This document shows positions 16,625 through 26,104 of a stretch of 33,976 bases of DNA, piece after piece. Both the position numbers and the translations under genes were made by a program. The DNA comes from Pseudomonadota bacterium (lineage in GTDB: Bacteria > Pseudomonadota > Gammaproteobacteria > Steroidobacterales > Steroidobacteraceae). The first letter of the stretch is position 1. Every line of letters begins with the position of its first letter. The notes beneath the pieces were generated by a model. That model was not told where the DNA came from, made no database searches, and was given only the letters and a program-made list of their open reading frames with translations. The stretch is from positions 1 through 33,976 of the forward strand of contig JAEWLQ010000068.1 in the NCBI GenBank assembly GCA_023457495.1. Direction: 5' to 3'.

Positions 16625-17551
16625 ATGGACGCCGCGTCCGCGCGCACCCCGTCCGGCTGGCAAGCCCACCTTCGCCTCCGATTTAATGGGGACATTCCTC
16701 GTTTCCTAGCAAACGGGGACAGACCTGAAATCGCGCAACGGGGCCGGACGCGGCTCATCGAACGCGAGCATCGCGGGCCGCTCATCGTGCAGCGACCGTT
16801 CCATCCCGAAGGCGATCCCTGTCATGTCTACCTGGTGCATCCGCCCGGCGGCGTCGTCGGTGGCGATGAGCTGCGCATCGACGTACAGGTGGACGAGGGC
16901 GCGCACGCGCTGATCACGACGCCGGCGGCCACTAAGTTCTATCGGTGCGAGGGCAGCGAGTCGTCGCAAATACAGGACTTGCACGCGAACGGCGCGACGC
17001 TCGAATGGCTGCCGCAGGAGAACATCTTCTATCGCGGGGCGGACGTGCGCACCGCGACGCGAGTGAACATCGACGCGCATTCGCGTTTCATCGGCTGGGA
17101 GATCGCCTGCCTGGGATTGCCCGCGCGCGGCGAGGCGTTCGATGCGGGGGCGCTGAAGCTCGACCTGGAAGTCTGGCGCGCCGCCGCCAGACTGCCCGCC
17201 GGCAAGTCCGGCACCGTTTCCCAGCAAATGGGGTCTGACCCCATTTTCGTCGACAGGCTGCGGTTGAGGGGGGACTCGCGGGCGCGCGGTGCGCGCTGGG
17301 GGCTCGCGGGGCAGGAGGCCGTCGGCACGTTGTTGGCGACACCGGCGAAGCGGGAGCAGGTCGAGGCGGTGCGTGAGCTCGTCGCGGACCAGCCGCTGGC
17401 CGCCGTATCTCTCGTCGACGGCGTGCTGGTGCTGCGCGCGCTCGCGCCGCAAGCCGAGGCGGTGCGCAAACTCTTCATCGCCGCGTGGCAGCGCCTGCGG
17501 CCCGCGATCATCGGCCGCGACGCGGTCCTGCCGCGCATCTGGGCGACCTGA
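16625..17551 (+). CDS. ureD: Urease accessory protein UreD/UreH with two in-frame repeat insertions
   Basis: The product has 308 residues, somewhat longer than the roughly 270-290 I expect. Family motifs are present: EREHRGPLIVQRPFHPEG, HPPGGVVGGDELRI, HALITTPAATKFYR and LEWLPQENIFYRGA. UreD scaffolds UreF/UreG on apo-urease during nickel insertion. Two segments do not look like UreD and are encoded by repeats. One, NGDIPRFLANGDRP near residues 21-34, comes from the 42-bp element also found at 19895-19992. The other, in SGTVSQQMGSDPIFVDRLRL near 198-217, comes from a perfect GGGGTC/GACCCC palindrome. Both keep the frame and all flanking motifs are intact, so the gene is probably functional. 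A GTG at 16619 is a possible earlier start. Confidence 0.93.
   Translation: MDAASARTPSGWQAHLRLRFNGDIPRFLANGDRPEIAQRGRTRLIEREHRGPLIVQRPFHPEGDPCHVYLVHPPGGVVGGDELRIDVQVDEGAHALITTPAATKFYRCEGSESSQIQDLHANGATLEWLPQENIFYRGADVRTATRVNIDAHSRFIGWEIACLGLPARGEAFDAGALKLDLEVWRAAARLPAGKSGTVSQQMGSDPIFVDRLRLRGDSRARGARWGLAGQEAVGTLLATPAKREQVEAVRELVADQPLAAVSLVDGVLVLRALAPQAEAVRKLFIAAWQRLRPAIIGRDAVLPRIWAT
16679..16733 (+). repeat. 42-bp interspersed repeat, copy 1, in frame inside ureD
   Basis: Bases 16685-16726 are identical, base for base, to 19895-19936 and match 39 of 42 bases of 19951-19992 (inverted). The element begins AATGGGGACATTCC, has a small hairpin CGTTT-cctagc-AAACG in its middle and ends GGGGACAGACCT. 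Here it is bounded by inverted hexamers CGATTT and AAATCG (16679-16684, 16728-16733). It resembles REP-like sequences mobilised by REP-associated tyrosine transposases, but no such gene is in the window. It adds 14 codons to ureD without disrupting the frame. Confidence 0.85.
17226..17246. repeat. GGGGTC/GACCCC palindromic element inside ureD
   Basis: AAATGGGGTC, one base, then GACCCCATTT form a perfect palindrome. It encodes the QMGSDPIF segment of UreD, where the family normally runs straight from a linker into DRLRL. Short palindromes of this GGGGTC type are familiar as dispersed repeats in gammaproteobacteria, so this is probably a second, unrelated insertion in the same gene. Only one copy is seen in the window. 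Confidence 0.6.
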
Positions 17552-17566
17552 CTACCGGGACATTCC

Positions 17567-17869
17567 ATGGAATTGACACCTCGCGAGAAGGACAAACTAC
17601 TCATCTTCACGGCGGCGCTGGTCGCCGAGCGGCGCAAGGCGCGTGGGCTCAAGCTCAACTACCCGGAAGCGGTGGCGCTGATCTCCGCGGCGATCCTCGA
17701 AGGCGCGCGCGACGGCCGCACGGTCGCCGAGCTCATGAGCTTCGGCGCCACCATCCTCACGCGCGCCGACGTGATGGAAGGCGTGCCCGAGATGATTCCC
17801 GAGGTGCAGGTCGAAGCGACGTTTCCCGACGGCACCAAACTCGTCACCGTTCACCATCCCATTCCCTGA
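17567..17869 (+). CDS. ureA: Urease gamma subunit UreA
   Basis: This 100-residue protein has the complete UreA length and sequence pattern: MELTPREKDKLLIFTAALVA, RRKARGLKLNYPEAVALISA, ILEGARDGRTVAELMSFGA, VMEGVPEMIPEVQVEATFPD and the ending HHPIP. UreA forms the (UreABC)3 urease trimer with UreB and UreC in the cytoplasm. It starts 15 bp after ureD. The expected ribosome-binding site is weak, and the 10 bases before the ATG (GGGACATTCC) happen to match part of the 42-bp repeat. Confidence 0.98.
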   Translation: MELTPREKDKLLIFTAALVAERRKARGLKLNYPEAVALISAAILEGARDGRTVAELMSFGATILTRADVMEGVPEMIPEVQVEATFPDGTKLVTVHHPIP

Positions 17870-17886
17870 GCGCGGTGCACTCAATC

Positions 17887-18191
17887 ATGATTCCCGGTGA
17901 AATGTTCTGCGATGCGGGCGACATCGAGCTCAACGTCGGCCGCAAGACGCTGCGGGTGACCGTCGCCAACACCGGCGACCGGCCCATCCAGGTCGGCTCT
18001 CACTACCACTTCTTCGAGACCAATCGCGCGCTGCGCTTCGAGCGCGCCGGCACGAAAGGCTACCGGCTCAACATCGCCGCGGGCACCGCGGTGCGCTTCG
18101 AGCCCGGGCAGGAACGCGAAGTGGAACTGGTGGAGTTCGCCGGCGACCGCATCGTGTACGGCTTCGACGGGCAGGTGATGGGAGCGATCAA

Positions 18192-18195
<4 letters not shown>
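17887..18195 (+). CDS. ureB: Urease beta subunit UreB
   Basis: The protein has 102 residues and starts MIPGEMFCDAGDIELNVGR, the usual UreB N-terminus; this is why the ATG at 17887 is chosen over the in-frame GTG at 17875. Other family motifs are ANTGDRPIQVGSHYHFFETN, YRLNIAAGTAVRFEPGQ and VELVEFAGDRIVYGFDGQV. UreB is a structural subunit that packs against UreC. The stop overlaps the ureC start (ATGA, 18192-18195). Confidence 0.98.
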
Positions 18196-19894
<1,699 letters not shown>

Positions 19895-19895
<1 letters not shown>

Positions 19896-19992
19896 ATGGG
19901 GACATTCCTCGTTTCCTAGCAAACGGGGACAGACCTCCAAGACCTGTATGAAGCCTGTCCCCATTTGCTAGGAAACGAGGAATGTCCCCATT
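19895..19992. repeat. Inverted pair of the 42-bp repeat between ureC and ureE
   Basis: Copy 2 (19895-19936, plus orientation) and copy 3 (19951-19992, minus orientation) match at 39 of 42 positions and are separated by 14 bases. Together they fill almost all of the 109-bp ureC-ureE gap, starting on the last base of the ureC stop codon. In RNA they would form a hairpin with a stem of about 40 bp. That could slow ribosomes or polymerase, or attract RNase processing, and so lower ureEF expression relative to ureDABC (inference). Copy 2 is identical to the ureD copy. Confidence 0.9.
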
Positions 19993-20004
19993 TCCATTTC
20001 ACCC

Positions 20005-20472
20005 ATGCTCAAGATCAACCTGAAAATCGATCGATCCACCGACCATCAGCGCGCCGCCGAGCGCAAGCTGGTGTTGCCGTTCGCCGAGCGGTCCAAGAGC
20101 CGGCTGCGGGCGGTGCTCGACAACGGGGAGGAGGCCGGGTTGTTCCTCGAACGAGGTTCGGTCCTGCGGCACGGGGACCTGCTGCTGGCCGACGACGGTC
20201 GCGTGATCGAGGTGCAGGCGGCGCCCGAGTCGGTCTCCACCGTCCACACCCACGACGCACGCACGCTGGCGCGCGCGAGTTATCACCTCGGCAATCGTCA
20301 CGTCGCTCTCGAGATCGGGCCGGACTGGGTGCGCTACAGCCACGATCACGTCCTCGACGACATGTTGCGCGGCTTCGGCCTCGAGGTGCGCGTCGAAGAG
20401 CGGCCGTTCGAACCGGAGGGTGGCGCGTATGTCTCCGCCTCCCATCACACCCATTCACACTCGCACGACTGA
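20005..20472 (+). CDS. ureE: Urease accessory protein UreE (nickel metallochaperone)
   Basis: The protein has 155 residues. The N-terminal peptide-binding domain includes KSRLRAVLDNGEEAGLFLER and LRHGDLLLADDGRVIEVQAA. The C-terminal metal-binding domain includes ASYHLGNRHVALEIGPDWVR and YSHDHVLDDMLRGFGLEV. A short His-rich tail, ASHHTHSHSHD, can bind extra nickel. UreE delivers nickel to UreG. The start lies 12 bases after the inverted repeat and has no clear Shine-Dalgarno sequence, which the insertion may have displaced. ureF begins inside its 3' end. Confidence 0.97.
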   Translation: MLKINLKIDRSTDHQRAAERKLVLPFAERSKSRLRAVLDNGEEAGLFLERGSVLRHGDLLLADDGRVIEVQAAPESVSTVHTHDARTLARASYHLGNRHVALEIGPDWVRYSHDHVLDDMLRGFGLEVRVEERPFEPEGGAYVSASHHTHSHSHD

Positions 20473-21139
20473 GCCGCAGCTCCTGCGGCTGCTGCACCTG
20501 GCGAGCCCGGCGCTGCCGATCGGCGCCTTTCATTTCTCGCAGGGTCTCGAATACGCGGTGGAAGCGGGGTGGGTCGTCGACGAGCCCAGCGCGCTCGACT
20601 GGATAGGCGGCATCTCCGAAGGCAGCCTCGCGACCCTGGACCTGCCGGTACTCGTGCGTTTGCACACCGCCTGGCTCACGGACGAATCGGAGGTGCTGCG
20701 ATGGAACGGCTTCCTCATCGCCTGTCGCGAAACCGAAGAGCTGCGCCTGGAAGACCGCCATCTGGGCGCGGCGATGTTGCGAGTCCTGGCCGAGTTCGAT
20801 CTCGAGACAGACTTGTTTGTGAGGGGCTCCCCCGAAAGAGGGATTGCGCACGCCACCGCGTTCGCATTTGCTTGCGCACGCTGGAACATCCAGGCGCTCG
20901 CCATGCTCGAGACGTATGCATGGGCGTGGGCCGAGAACCAGGTGCTCGCCGCCGTGAAGCTCGTCCCGCTCGGACAAAGTGCGGGACAACGGTTGCTGCA
21001 CGCGCTGCACGATCGGCTCGCCGCTTACGCGTCCCGGGCCATCAACCTCATGGATTCTGACATCGGGGTTTCCACGGCTCTCTCCACGGTCGCGAGCGGG
21101 CGACATGAAGTGCAATACACGCGGTTGTTCCGGTCGTGA
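20429..21139 (+). CDS. ureF: Urease accessory protein UreF
   Basis: The 236-residue all-helical protein has the family signature LLHLASPALPIGAFHFSQGL, then EAGWVVDEPSALDWI and a C-terminal AWAENQVLAAVKLVPLGQSA. UreF acts as a checkpoint for UreG within the UreD-UreF-UreG activation complex. The ATG at 20429 is preferred because GGAGG lies 9 nt upstream; a GTG at 20420 is possible. It overlaps ureE by 44 bp, so coupling is likely. ureG, which normally follows, is absent here and is found at 564-1181. Confidence 0.96.
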   Translation: MSPPPITPIHTRTTEPQLLRLLHLASPALPIGAFHFSQGLEYAVEAGWVVDEPSALDWIGGISEGSLATLDLPVLVRLHTAWLTDESEVLRWNGFLIACRETEELRLEDRHLGAAMLRVLAEFDLETDLFVRGSPERGIAHATAFAFACARWNIQALAMLETYAWAWAENQVLAAVKLVPLGQSAGQRLLHALHDRLAAYASRAINLMDSDIGVSTALSTVASGRHEVQYTRLFRS

Positions 21140-21152
21140 ACTTCCCGATGCT

Positions 21153-21167
21153 GCGTTAGACTAACGC
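21153..21167. promoter_or_regulatory. Palindrome upstream of the RND efflux genes
   Basis: GCGTTAG, one base, CTAACGC form a perfect palindrome 51 bp before the membrane-fusion gene, and a half-site-like GTCTAAC follows at 21191-21197. Its position suits an operator of a TetR- or MarR-type repressor, but no such regulator gene is in the window. The 78-bp gap (21140-21217) shows no clear promoter hexamers otherwise. Confidence 0.35.
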
Positions 21168-21217
21168 CACTTCCGCCGGCGGCTCTCCTTGTCTAACCCC
21201 GCCTGCCCAAACAACTA

Positions 21218-22414
21218 ATGCAATCACGTTTACGGCTGGTATCCGCGGCGGTGTCCGCCTTGTTCGTCGCTGCGTGCGGCAAGAATGGTCCTCCGCCCGA
21301 AATGCCCCCGCCCGAAGTGGGCGTGATCGTGGTGCAGGGCGGGCCGGTGCCCATCGTGCGCGAGGCCTCCGGGCGTCTTGCGCCGACGCGCGCCTCCGAC
21401 GTGCGCGCGCGCGTTCCGGGCGTGCTGCAGAAGCGCCTCTACCAGGAAGGCACCATGGTCAAGGAAGGCCAGCTCCTGGCGCAGATCGATCCGGCGCCGT
21501 ACCGCGCGCAGCTCGCCCAGGCCACCGCGAATCTCGAACAGGCCGAAGCCGCCGCGACCAACGCGAAGGTGACCGCCACGCGAAACCGCGAGCTCGCGCA
21601 GCGCCAGCTCATCTCGCGCATGCAGCTCGATGATTCCGAAGCGCTCGAGCGTTCGACCGCGGCGGCGGCGTCTGCTGCGCGCGCGCAGGTGCAGACCGCG
21701 CGCATCAATCTCGGTTACGCCAACGTGACCGCGCCCATCGCCGGCCGCGCCGGACAGATGCGCGTGCTCGAGGGCGCGCTGGTCGGGCAGGGCGACGCCA
21801 CGCTGCTCACCACCGTCGAGCAGATCGATCCGCTGTACGTCTTCTTCGATCAGCCCGGCACGGACTTCGAGCGCTTCATGCGCGCGCAGGCCACCGGCGC
21901 CATCCAGATCGCGAAGGGCAATGAAGCCGAGGTGCGCATCGTGCGCAGCGACGGCAGCGAATATCCGCACGTCGGCCGGCTGGTGTTCTCCGACTTCAGC
22001 GTGAATCCGACCACCGGCGCCGTGGCCTTCCGCGGCGTCGTCCCGAATCCGGATCACGCGTTGCTGCCGGGGATGTTCGTCAACGTGCGCCTGACGGCCG
22101 GTTCGCTCAAGAATGGATTCGAAGTGCCGCAGCTCGCCGTGCAGCGCGACAACCAGGGCGCATACGTCCTGGTCGTCGGCGCGGACGACGTCGTCGCCGC
22201 GAAGCGCGTCGACGTGGTCGGATCCTCGGGCGCCCGCTGGGTGATCGGCAGCGGCCTCGCGAATGGTGACCGGGTCATCGTCTCGGGCCTGCAACTCGCG
22301 CCGCCCGGCACGAAGGTGGTCGCGAAGGCCGTCGAGCCCGCACCGGCTTCACCCGAGGCCGCGGCGTCACCCGAAGCGGCGGCATCTCCCGCGGCGGCTC
22401 CCGCGGGTAGCTAG
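21218..22414 (+). CDS. RND efflux periplasmic adaptor (membrane fusion protein)
   Basis: The 398-residue lipoprotein (MQSRLRLVSAAVSALFVAAC, Cys20) is of the HlyD/AcrA type. It has the first lipoyl half (SDVRARVPGVLQKRLYQEGT and VKEGQLLAQIDPAPYRAQL), an alpha-hairpin (about 95-160), and the second lipoyl half YANVTAPIAGRAG. The beta-barrel follows (SDFSVNPTTGAVAFRGVVPN) and then the membrane-proximal domain. The tail has short Pro-Glu-Ala-Ala-Ala-Ser repeats. It links an inner-membrane RND pump to an outer-membrane channel. The pump gene starts 2 bp after its stop; no TolC-like gene is present in the window. The substrate cannot be read from the sequence. Confidence 0.93.
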   Translation: MQSRLRLVSAAVSALFVAACGKNGPPPEMPPPEVGVIVVQGGPVPIVREASGRLAPTRASDVRARVPGVLQKRLYQEGTMVKEGQLLAQIDPAPYRAQLAQATANLEQAEAAATNAKVTATRNRELAQRQLISRMQLDDSEALERSTAAAASAARAQVQTARINLGYANVTAPIAGRAGQMRVLEGALVGQGDATLLTTVEQIDPLYVFFDQPGTDFERFMRAQATGAIQIAKGNEAEVRIVRSDGSEYPHVGRLVFSDFSVNPTTGAVAFRGVVPNPDHALLPGMFVNVRLTAGSLKNGFEVPQLAVQRDNQGAYVLVVGADDVVAAKRVDVVGSSGARWVIGSGLANGDRVIVSGLQLAPPGTKVVAKAVEPAPASPEAAASPEAAASPAAAPAGS

Positions 22415-22416
22415 GC

Positions 22417-25400
22417 GTGCTGCCGCATTACTTCATCGACCGGCCGGTCCTGGCCTGGGTCATCGCCATCCTGATCATGATCGGCGGTGGCCTGGCCATC
22501 ACGCGCCTGCCGACCGCGGCCTACCCGGACATCGCGCCGCCGCAGGTCGCGATCAACGCGTTCTACCCGGGCGCGAACGCCGACACCATCGAGCGCACGG
22601 TCACGCAGATCATCGAGCAGCAGCTCACCGGTCTCGACCGGCTCATGTATTTCACGTCCTCGTCGAACTCGAATGGCACGGCGAGCATCACGCTCGTGTT
22701 CGAGAACGGGACAGACCCCGACGTCGCGGTGCTGCAGACTCAGAACCGCGTGAAACTCGCCGAGGCGCGCCTGCCGAGCGAGGTCGTGGTGCAGGGCCTG
22801 TCGGTCTCGAAGGTCAACCAGGGCTTCATCATCGCGCTCGGCGTACGCGCGCCGAACGGCGGCGTGTCGTCGTCCGAGCTCAACAACATCGTTTCGTCGC
22901 AGATCCTGGATCCCATCCAGCGCATCCCGGGCGTGAGCTCCGCGAACCAGTTCGGCTCCTCGTATTCGATGCGTATCTGGCTGAACCCGGACAAGCTGCG
23001 CTCCTTCCGCCTGAGCGCGGCCGAAGTGCTGCAGACCGTGCGTCAGCAGAACGTGCAGTTCGCCACCGGCGCCATCGGCGCGGCGCCATCGGCGCCCGAG
23101 CAGCAGATCACCGCGCCGGTGAGCGCGGAAGGACGTTTCAGCTCGGTCGAGGAGTTCGAGAACGTCATCCTGCGCACCGAACCGAACGGCACCAGCGTCC
23201 GGCTCAAGGACGTCGCCCGTGTCGAACTCGGCATGCAGGACTACGGCTTCGACGTGCGTCTCGACGATCAGCCCGTGAGCGGCTTCGGCGTGCTGCTGCT
23301 GCCAGGCGCGAACGCGCTCGACGTTGCGGATGCCGTGAAAGCCCGCATGGACGAGCTGAAACAGAACTTCCCGCCGGGCGTCGAGTGGTTCGTGGCGTTC
23401 GACGCCACCACCTTCATCACGCACGCGATCGAAGAGGTGGTCATCACGTTGATCGCGGCCGTCGTGCTCGTGTTCATCGTGATGCTGGTGTTCCTGCAGA
23501 GCTTCCGCGCGACGCTGATCCCCACGCTGGTGGTGCCGGTGGCCCTCATGGGCGCCTTCATCGGCATGTTCATCTTCGACTTCTCGATCAACCAGCTCAC
23601 GCTCTTTGGCATGGTGCTGGCCATCGGCATCGTGGTCGACGACGCCATCGTCGTCATCGAATCCGTCGAACGCCTGATGCGTGAGGAACGTCTCTCGCCG
23701 CGCGATGCGACGCGCAAGGCGATGGACCAGATCACGAGCCCGATCATCGCGATCTCGCTGGTGCTCGCGGCGGTGTTCATCCCGGCGGCGATGCAGACGG
23801 GTTCGGTGGGCGTGATCTACAAGCAGTTCGCGCTGACCATCGCGATCTCGATGCTGTTCTCCGCGTTCCTCGCCCTGTCGCTGACGCCGGCGTTGTGCGC
23901 CACGCTGCTGCGACCCGAGCACCTGAAAGAGAACAAGTTCTTCCACGCGTTCAACAAGAGTTACGAATACGCGCAGGGTCACTACCTCACCGGCGTGCGT
24001 TTCAGCCTGCGCCACAAGACCTGGTGGCTGGCCGGTTATGGCGTGCTGCTGCTGATCGGAGGACTGCTGTTCTGGCGCGTGCCGGGAAGCTTCGTGCCCA
24101 CGGAAGACCAGGGTTATGCCATCGGCATCGTGCAGATGCCGCCGGGCTCGACCATCCAGCGCACGCGCCAGGTCATGCGGCGCGTGGGCGAGAAGCTGCG
24201 GACGTCGAACTCGGTCAACTCCGTGTTCGAAGTCGCGGGCTTCAGTTTCAGCGGCAGCGACGAGAGCCAGGGCATCTTCTTCATCCGCCTGAAGGAGCTC
24301 AAGGATCGCGATGAAACCGCCGACGAGTTCATCGGCTGGGCATTCCAGAACATCGCGGGTACCGAGCGCGACGGCTTCGTGTTCTTCGTCAACCTGCCAG
24401 TCATCCAGGGCCTGTCCGACTTCGGCGGATTCGACCTGTGGCTCGAGGACCGCGCCAACAAGGGCTCGGACGCGCTGATCGCGGCGCAGAACACGCTGGT
24501 GCAGAAGGCCGCGCAAAACCCGGTGGTGCAGGGCGTGCGCTACAACGGACTCGCGCCGTCGCCGCGCCTGGAGCTCAAGCTCGACCGCGCGCAGGCGAAG
24601 TCGATGGGCCTCGCGATCGATGACGTCTACAACGCGATCCAGCTCATGCTCGCGCCGGTGTACGTGAACGACTTCTACTACCAGGGCCGCGTGCTGCGCG
24701 TGCAGATGCAGGCCGACGCGCCGTTCCGCATGAACGAGGATGCGCTCGGCCGCTTCTATCTACCTACCAGCGTCGCGGACGGCAATGCCTTCGCGCTGCA
24801 GGGGGAGACCACGAGTGATGGCATGGTGCCGCTCGCGTCGGTGGTGAAGGCGAACTGGGTGGTCGCGCCCCCGACGCTGCAGCGTTTCAACGGTTTCAGC
24901 GCGATGCAGATCGTCGGCGCCAACGCGCCGGGACACAGTTCCGGCGAGGCGATGTCGGAGATGGGCAGGATCGTGTCGCAGGAGCTGCCTCCCGGCTTCG
25001 GCGTCGACTGGGCGGGCCAGTCGCTGCAGGAGATCCGCGCCGGCGCGGAAGCGCCGCTGCTGTTCGCTTTGTCCATCTTCGTCGTGTTCCTGTGCCTGGC
25101 CGCGCTCTACGAAAGCTGGGCGACGCCCATCGCGGTGCTGCTGGTGGTGCCGGTCGGCATCATCGGCGCGATCATCGCGGCCTCGTCCACGGGCCAGTCC
25201 AACGACGTGTTCTTCAAGATCGGATTGATCACCATCATCGGTCTCGCGGCGAAGAACGCCATCCTGATCGTGGAATTTGCGCTGCTCGCGCAACAGCGCG
25301 GCGTCGCGCTCTACGAGGCGGTGATGGAAGCCGCGCGCCTGCGCTTGCGCCCGATCCTCATGACCTCGTTCGCGTTCATCCTCGGTGTGTTGCCGCTGGT

Positions 25401-25560
25401 GTTCTCGAGTGGCGCGGGCGCGAATGCCCGCAGGGCCATCGGTATCGGCGTCGCGGGCGGCATGTTCTCGGCGGCTATCCTCGGCGTGTTGCTGGCGCCG
25501 GTCTTCTACGTCACGGTTCGCCGACTCGTCGGGGACAAGCTCAAGATGAACGGCGCATGA
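22417..25560 (+). CDS. RND multidrug efflux pump, inner-membrane transporter (HAE1 type)
   Basis: The 1047-residue protein starts at GTG with the HAE1-type opening YFIDRPVLAWVIAILIMIGG, then LPTAAYPDIAPPQVAINAFY. The proton-relay aspartates are Asp408-Asp409 in GMVLAIGIVVDDAIVVIE and the partner lysine is Lys946 in GLAAKNAILIVEFA. Twelve membrane segments and two large periplasmic loops are evident, including GSFVPTEDQGYAIGIVQMPP in the second half. It exports hydrophobic compounds using the proton gradient, in complex with the preceding adaptor. The usual GTDPDVA motif is present. Closest analogues are AcrB/MexB-type pumps; the substrate is unknown. Confidence 0.96.
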   Translation: MLPHYFIDRPVLAWVIAILIMIGGGLAITRLPTAAYPDIAPPQVAINAFYPGANADTIERTVTQIIEQQLTGLDRLMYFTSSSNSNGTASITLVFENGTDPDVAVLQTQNRVKLAEARLPSEVVVQGLSVSKVNQGFIIALGVRAPNGGVSSSELNNIVSSQILDPIQRIPGVSSANQFGSSYSMRIWLNPDKLRSFRLSAAEVLQTVRQQNVQFATGAIGAAPSAPEQQITAPVSAEGRFSSVEEFENVILRTEPNGTSVRLKDVARVELGMQDYGFDVRLDDQPVSGFGVLLLPGANALDVADAVKARMDELKQNFPPGVEWFVAFDATTFITHAIEEVVITLIAAVVLVFIVMLVFLQSFRATLIPTLVVPVALMGAFIGMFIFDFSINQLTLFGMVLAIGIVVDDAIVVIESVERLMREERLSPRDATRKAMDQITSPIIAISLVLAAVFIPAAMQTGSVGVIYKQFALTIAISMLFSAFLALSLTPALCATLLRPEHLKENKFFHAFNKSYEYAQGHYLTGVRFSLRHKTWWLAGYGVLLLIGGLLFWRVPGSFVPTEDQGYAIGIVQMPPGSTIQRTRQVMRRVGEKLRTSNSVNSVFEVAGFSFSGSDESQGIFFIRLKELKDRDETADEFIGWAFQNIAGTERDGFVFFVNLPVIQGLSDFGGFDLWLEDRANKGSDALIAAQNTLVQKAAQNPVVQGVRYNGLAPSPRLELKLDRAQAKSMGLAIDDVYNAIQLMLAPVYVNDFYYQGRVLRVQMQADAPFRMNEDALGRFYLPTSVADGNAFALQGETTSDGMVPLASVVKANWVVAPPTLQRFNGFSAMQIVGANAPGHSSGEAMSEMGRIVSQELPPGFGVDWAGQSLQEIRAGAEAPLLFALSIFVVFLCLAALYESWATPIAVLLVVPVGIIGAIIAASSTGQSNDVFFKIGLITIIGLAAKNAILIVEFALLAQQRGVALYEAVMEAARLRLRPILMTSFAFILGVLPLVFSSGAGANARRAIGIGVAGGMFSAAILGVLLAPVFYVTVRRLVGDKLKMNGA

Positions 25561-25683
25561 ACGTCATATGAACCGCTTGAATCGACGTCAGTCCTGCTGA
25601 CCTCAGGAACCCTTTAGCGCGGGAACTCGACTCGAGATGGGAGAGTCGATAAACGCAAGCAGCCGACTCGAAGAGAGGAAGGT

Positions 25684-26082
25684 ATGAAAGGTTTACTGAT
25701 CGCAGGCGCCGCCTGCGCCGCGGTGCTGAGCGTGGGATGCGCCGGCCAGCCCAAGCTGGACTATCGTGAGTACGCCGGCGAACCCGTGAAGTCGTTCTAT
25801 ATGCCCGATCTGGACGGCTGGGCCGCGGTGTCCAAGAACCAGCTCGTCGTCTGGGCTGGCAGCAACCGGGCGTATCTCCTGGACGTGAGCGGTTACTGTC
25901 CGGACCTGCAGTTCGCGAACACCATCGGCGTGACCTCGACGGGCAACACCGTCGACAAGTTCGAGAAGGTGATCGTGGGACGCGACCGCTGCCTCATCAA
26001 CACCATCCGCCCGGTCGACGTGCAGCAGATGCGCGAGGATCGCAAGCTGATGCGCGAGCAAACCGGGGCCGACGAGAGCTGA
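25684..26082 (+). CDS. DUF6491-like small lipoprotein
   Basis: The product has 132 residues with a lipoprotein signal, MKGLLIAGAACAAVLSVGC (Cys19). The body has the core DLDGWAAVSKNQLVVWAGSN and RAYLLDVSGYCPDLQFANTI, and a second cysteine in RDRCLINTIRPVD. The two mature cysteines could form a disulfide in the periplasm. It resembles the DUF6491 family, whose function is unknown to me. A good Shine-Dalgarno (GAGGAAGG) lies close before the ATG. The 123-bp region upstream holds a small hairpin (GTCAG-tcctg-CTGAC) after the pump gene and a possible GATAAA box, but no confident promoter. Confidence 0.75.
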   Translation: MKGLLIAGAACAAVLSVGCAGQPKLDYREYAGEPVKSFYMPDLDGWAAVSKNQLVVWAGSNRAYLLDVSGYCPDLQFANTIGVTSTGNTVDKFEKVIVGRDRCLINTIRPVDVQQMREDRKLMREQTGADES

Positions 26083-26087
26083 CGCGG

Positions 26088-26104
26088 ACGGCGCCTGGCG
26101 CCGT
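26088..26104. terminator. Hairpin between convergent DUF6491 and MAPEG genes
   Basis: ACGGCGCC, one base, GGCGCCGT form a perfect 8-bp-arm palindrome that exactly fills the space between the two convergent stop codons (26082 and 26105). There is no T run on either side, so it is at best a pause or rho-assisted terminator serving both strands. Confidence 0.4.

Noticed and set aside
17557..17566. GGGACATTCC directly before the ureA ATG, matching part of the 42-bp repeat
   Set aside because: Ten bases only, with no further homology on either side; could be chance. It is recorded in the ureA entry.
22708..22717. GGGACAGACC, resembling the end of the 42-bp repeat, inside the RND pump gene
   Set aside because: It encodes the conserved NGTDPD segment of RND pumps, so the match is coincidence.
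22411..24516. Long minus-strand open frame opposite the RND pump
   Set aside because: His/Asp/Arg-rich low-complexity translation opposite a clear HAE1 gene; antisense shadow.
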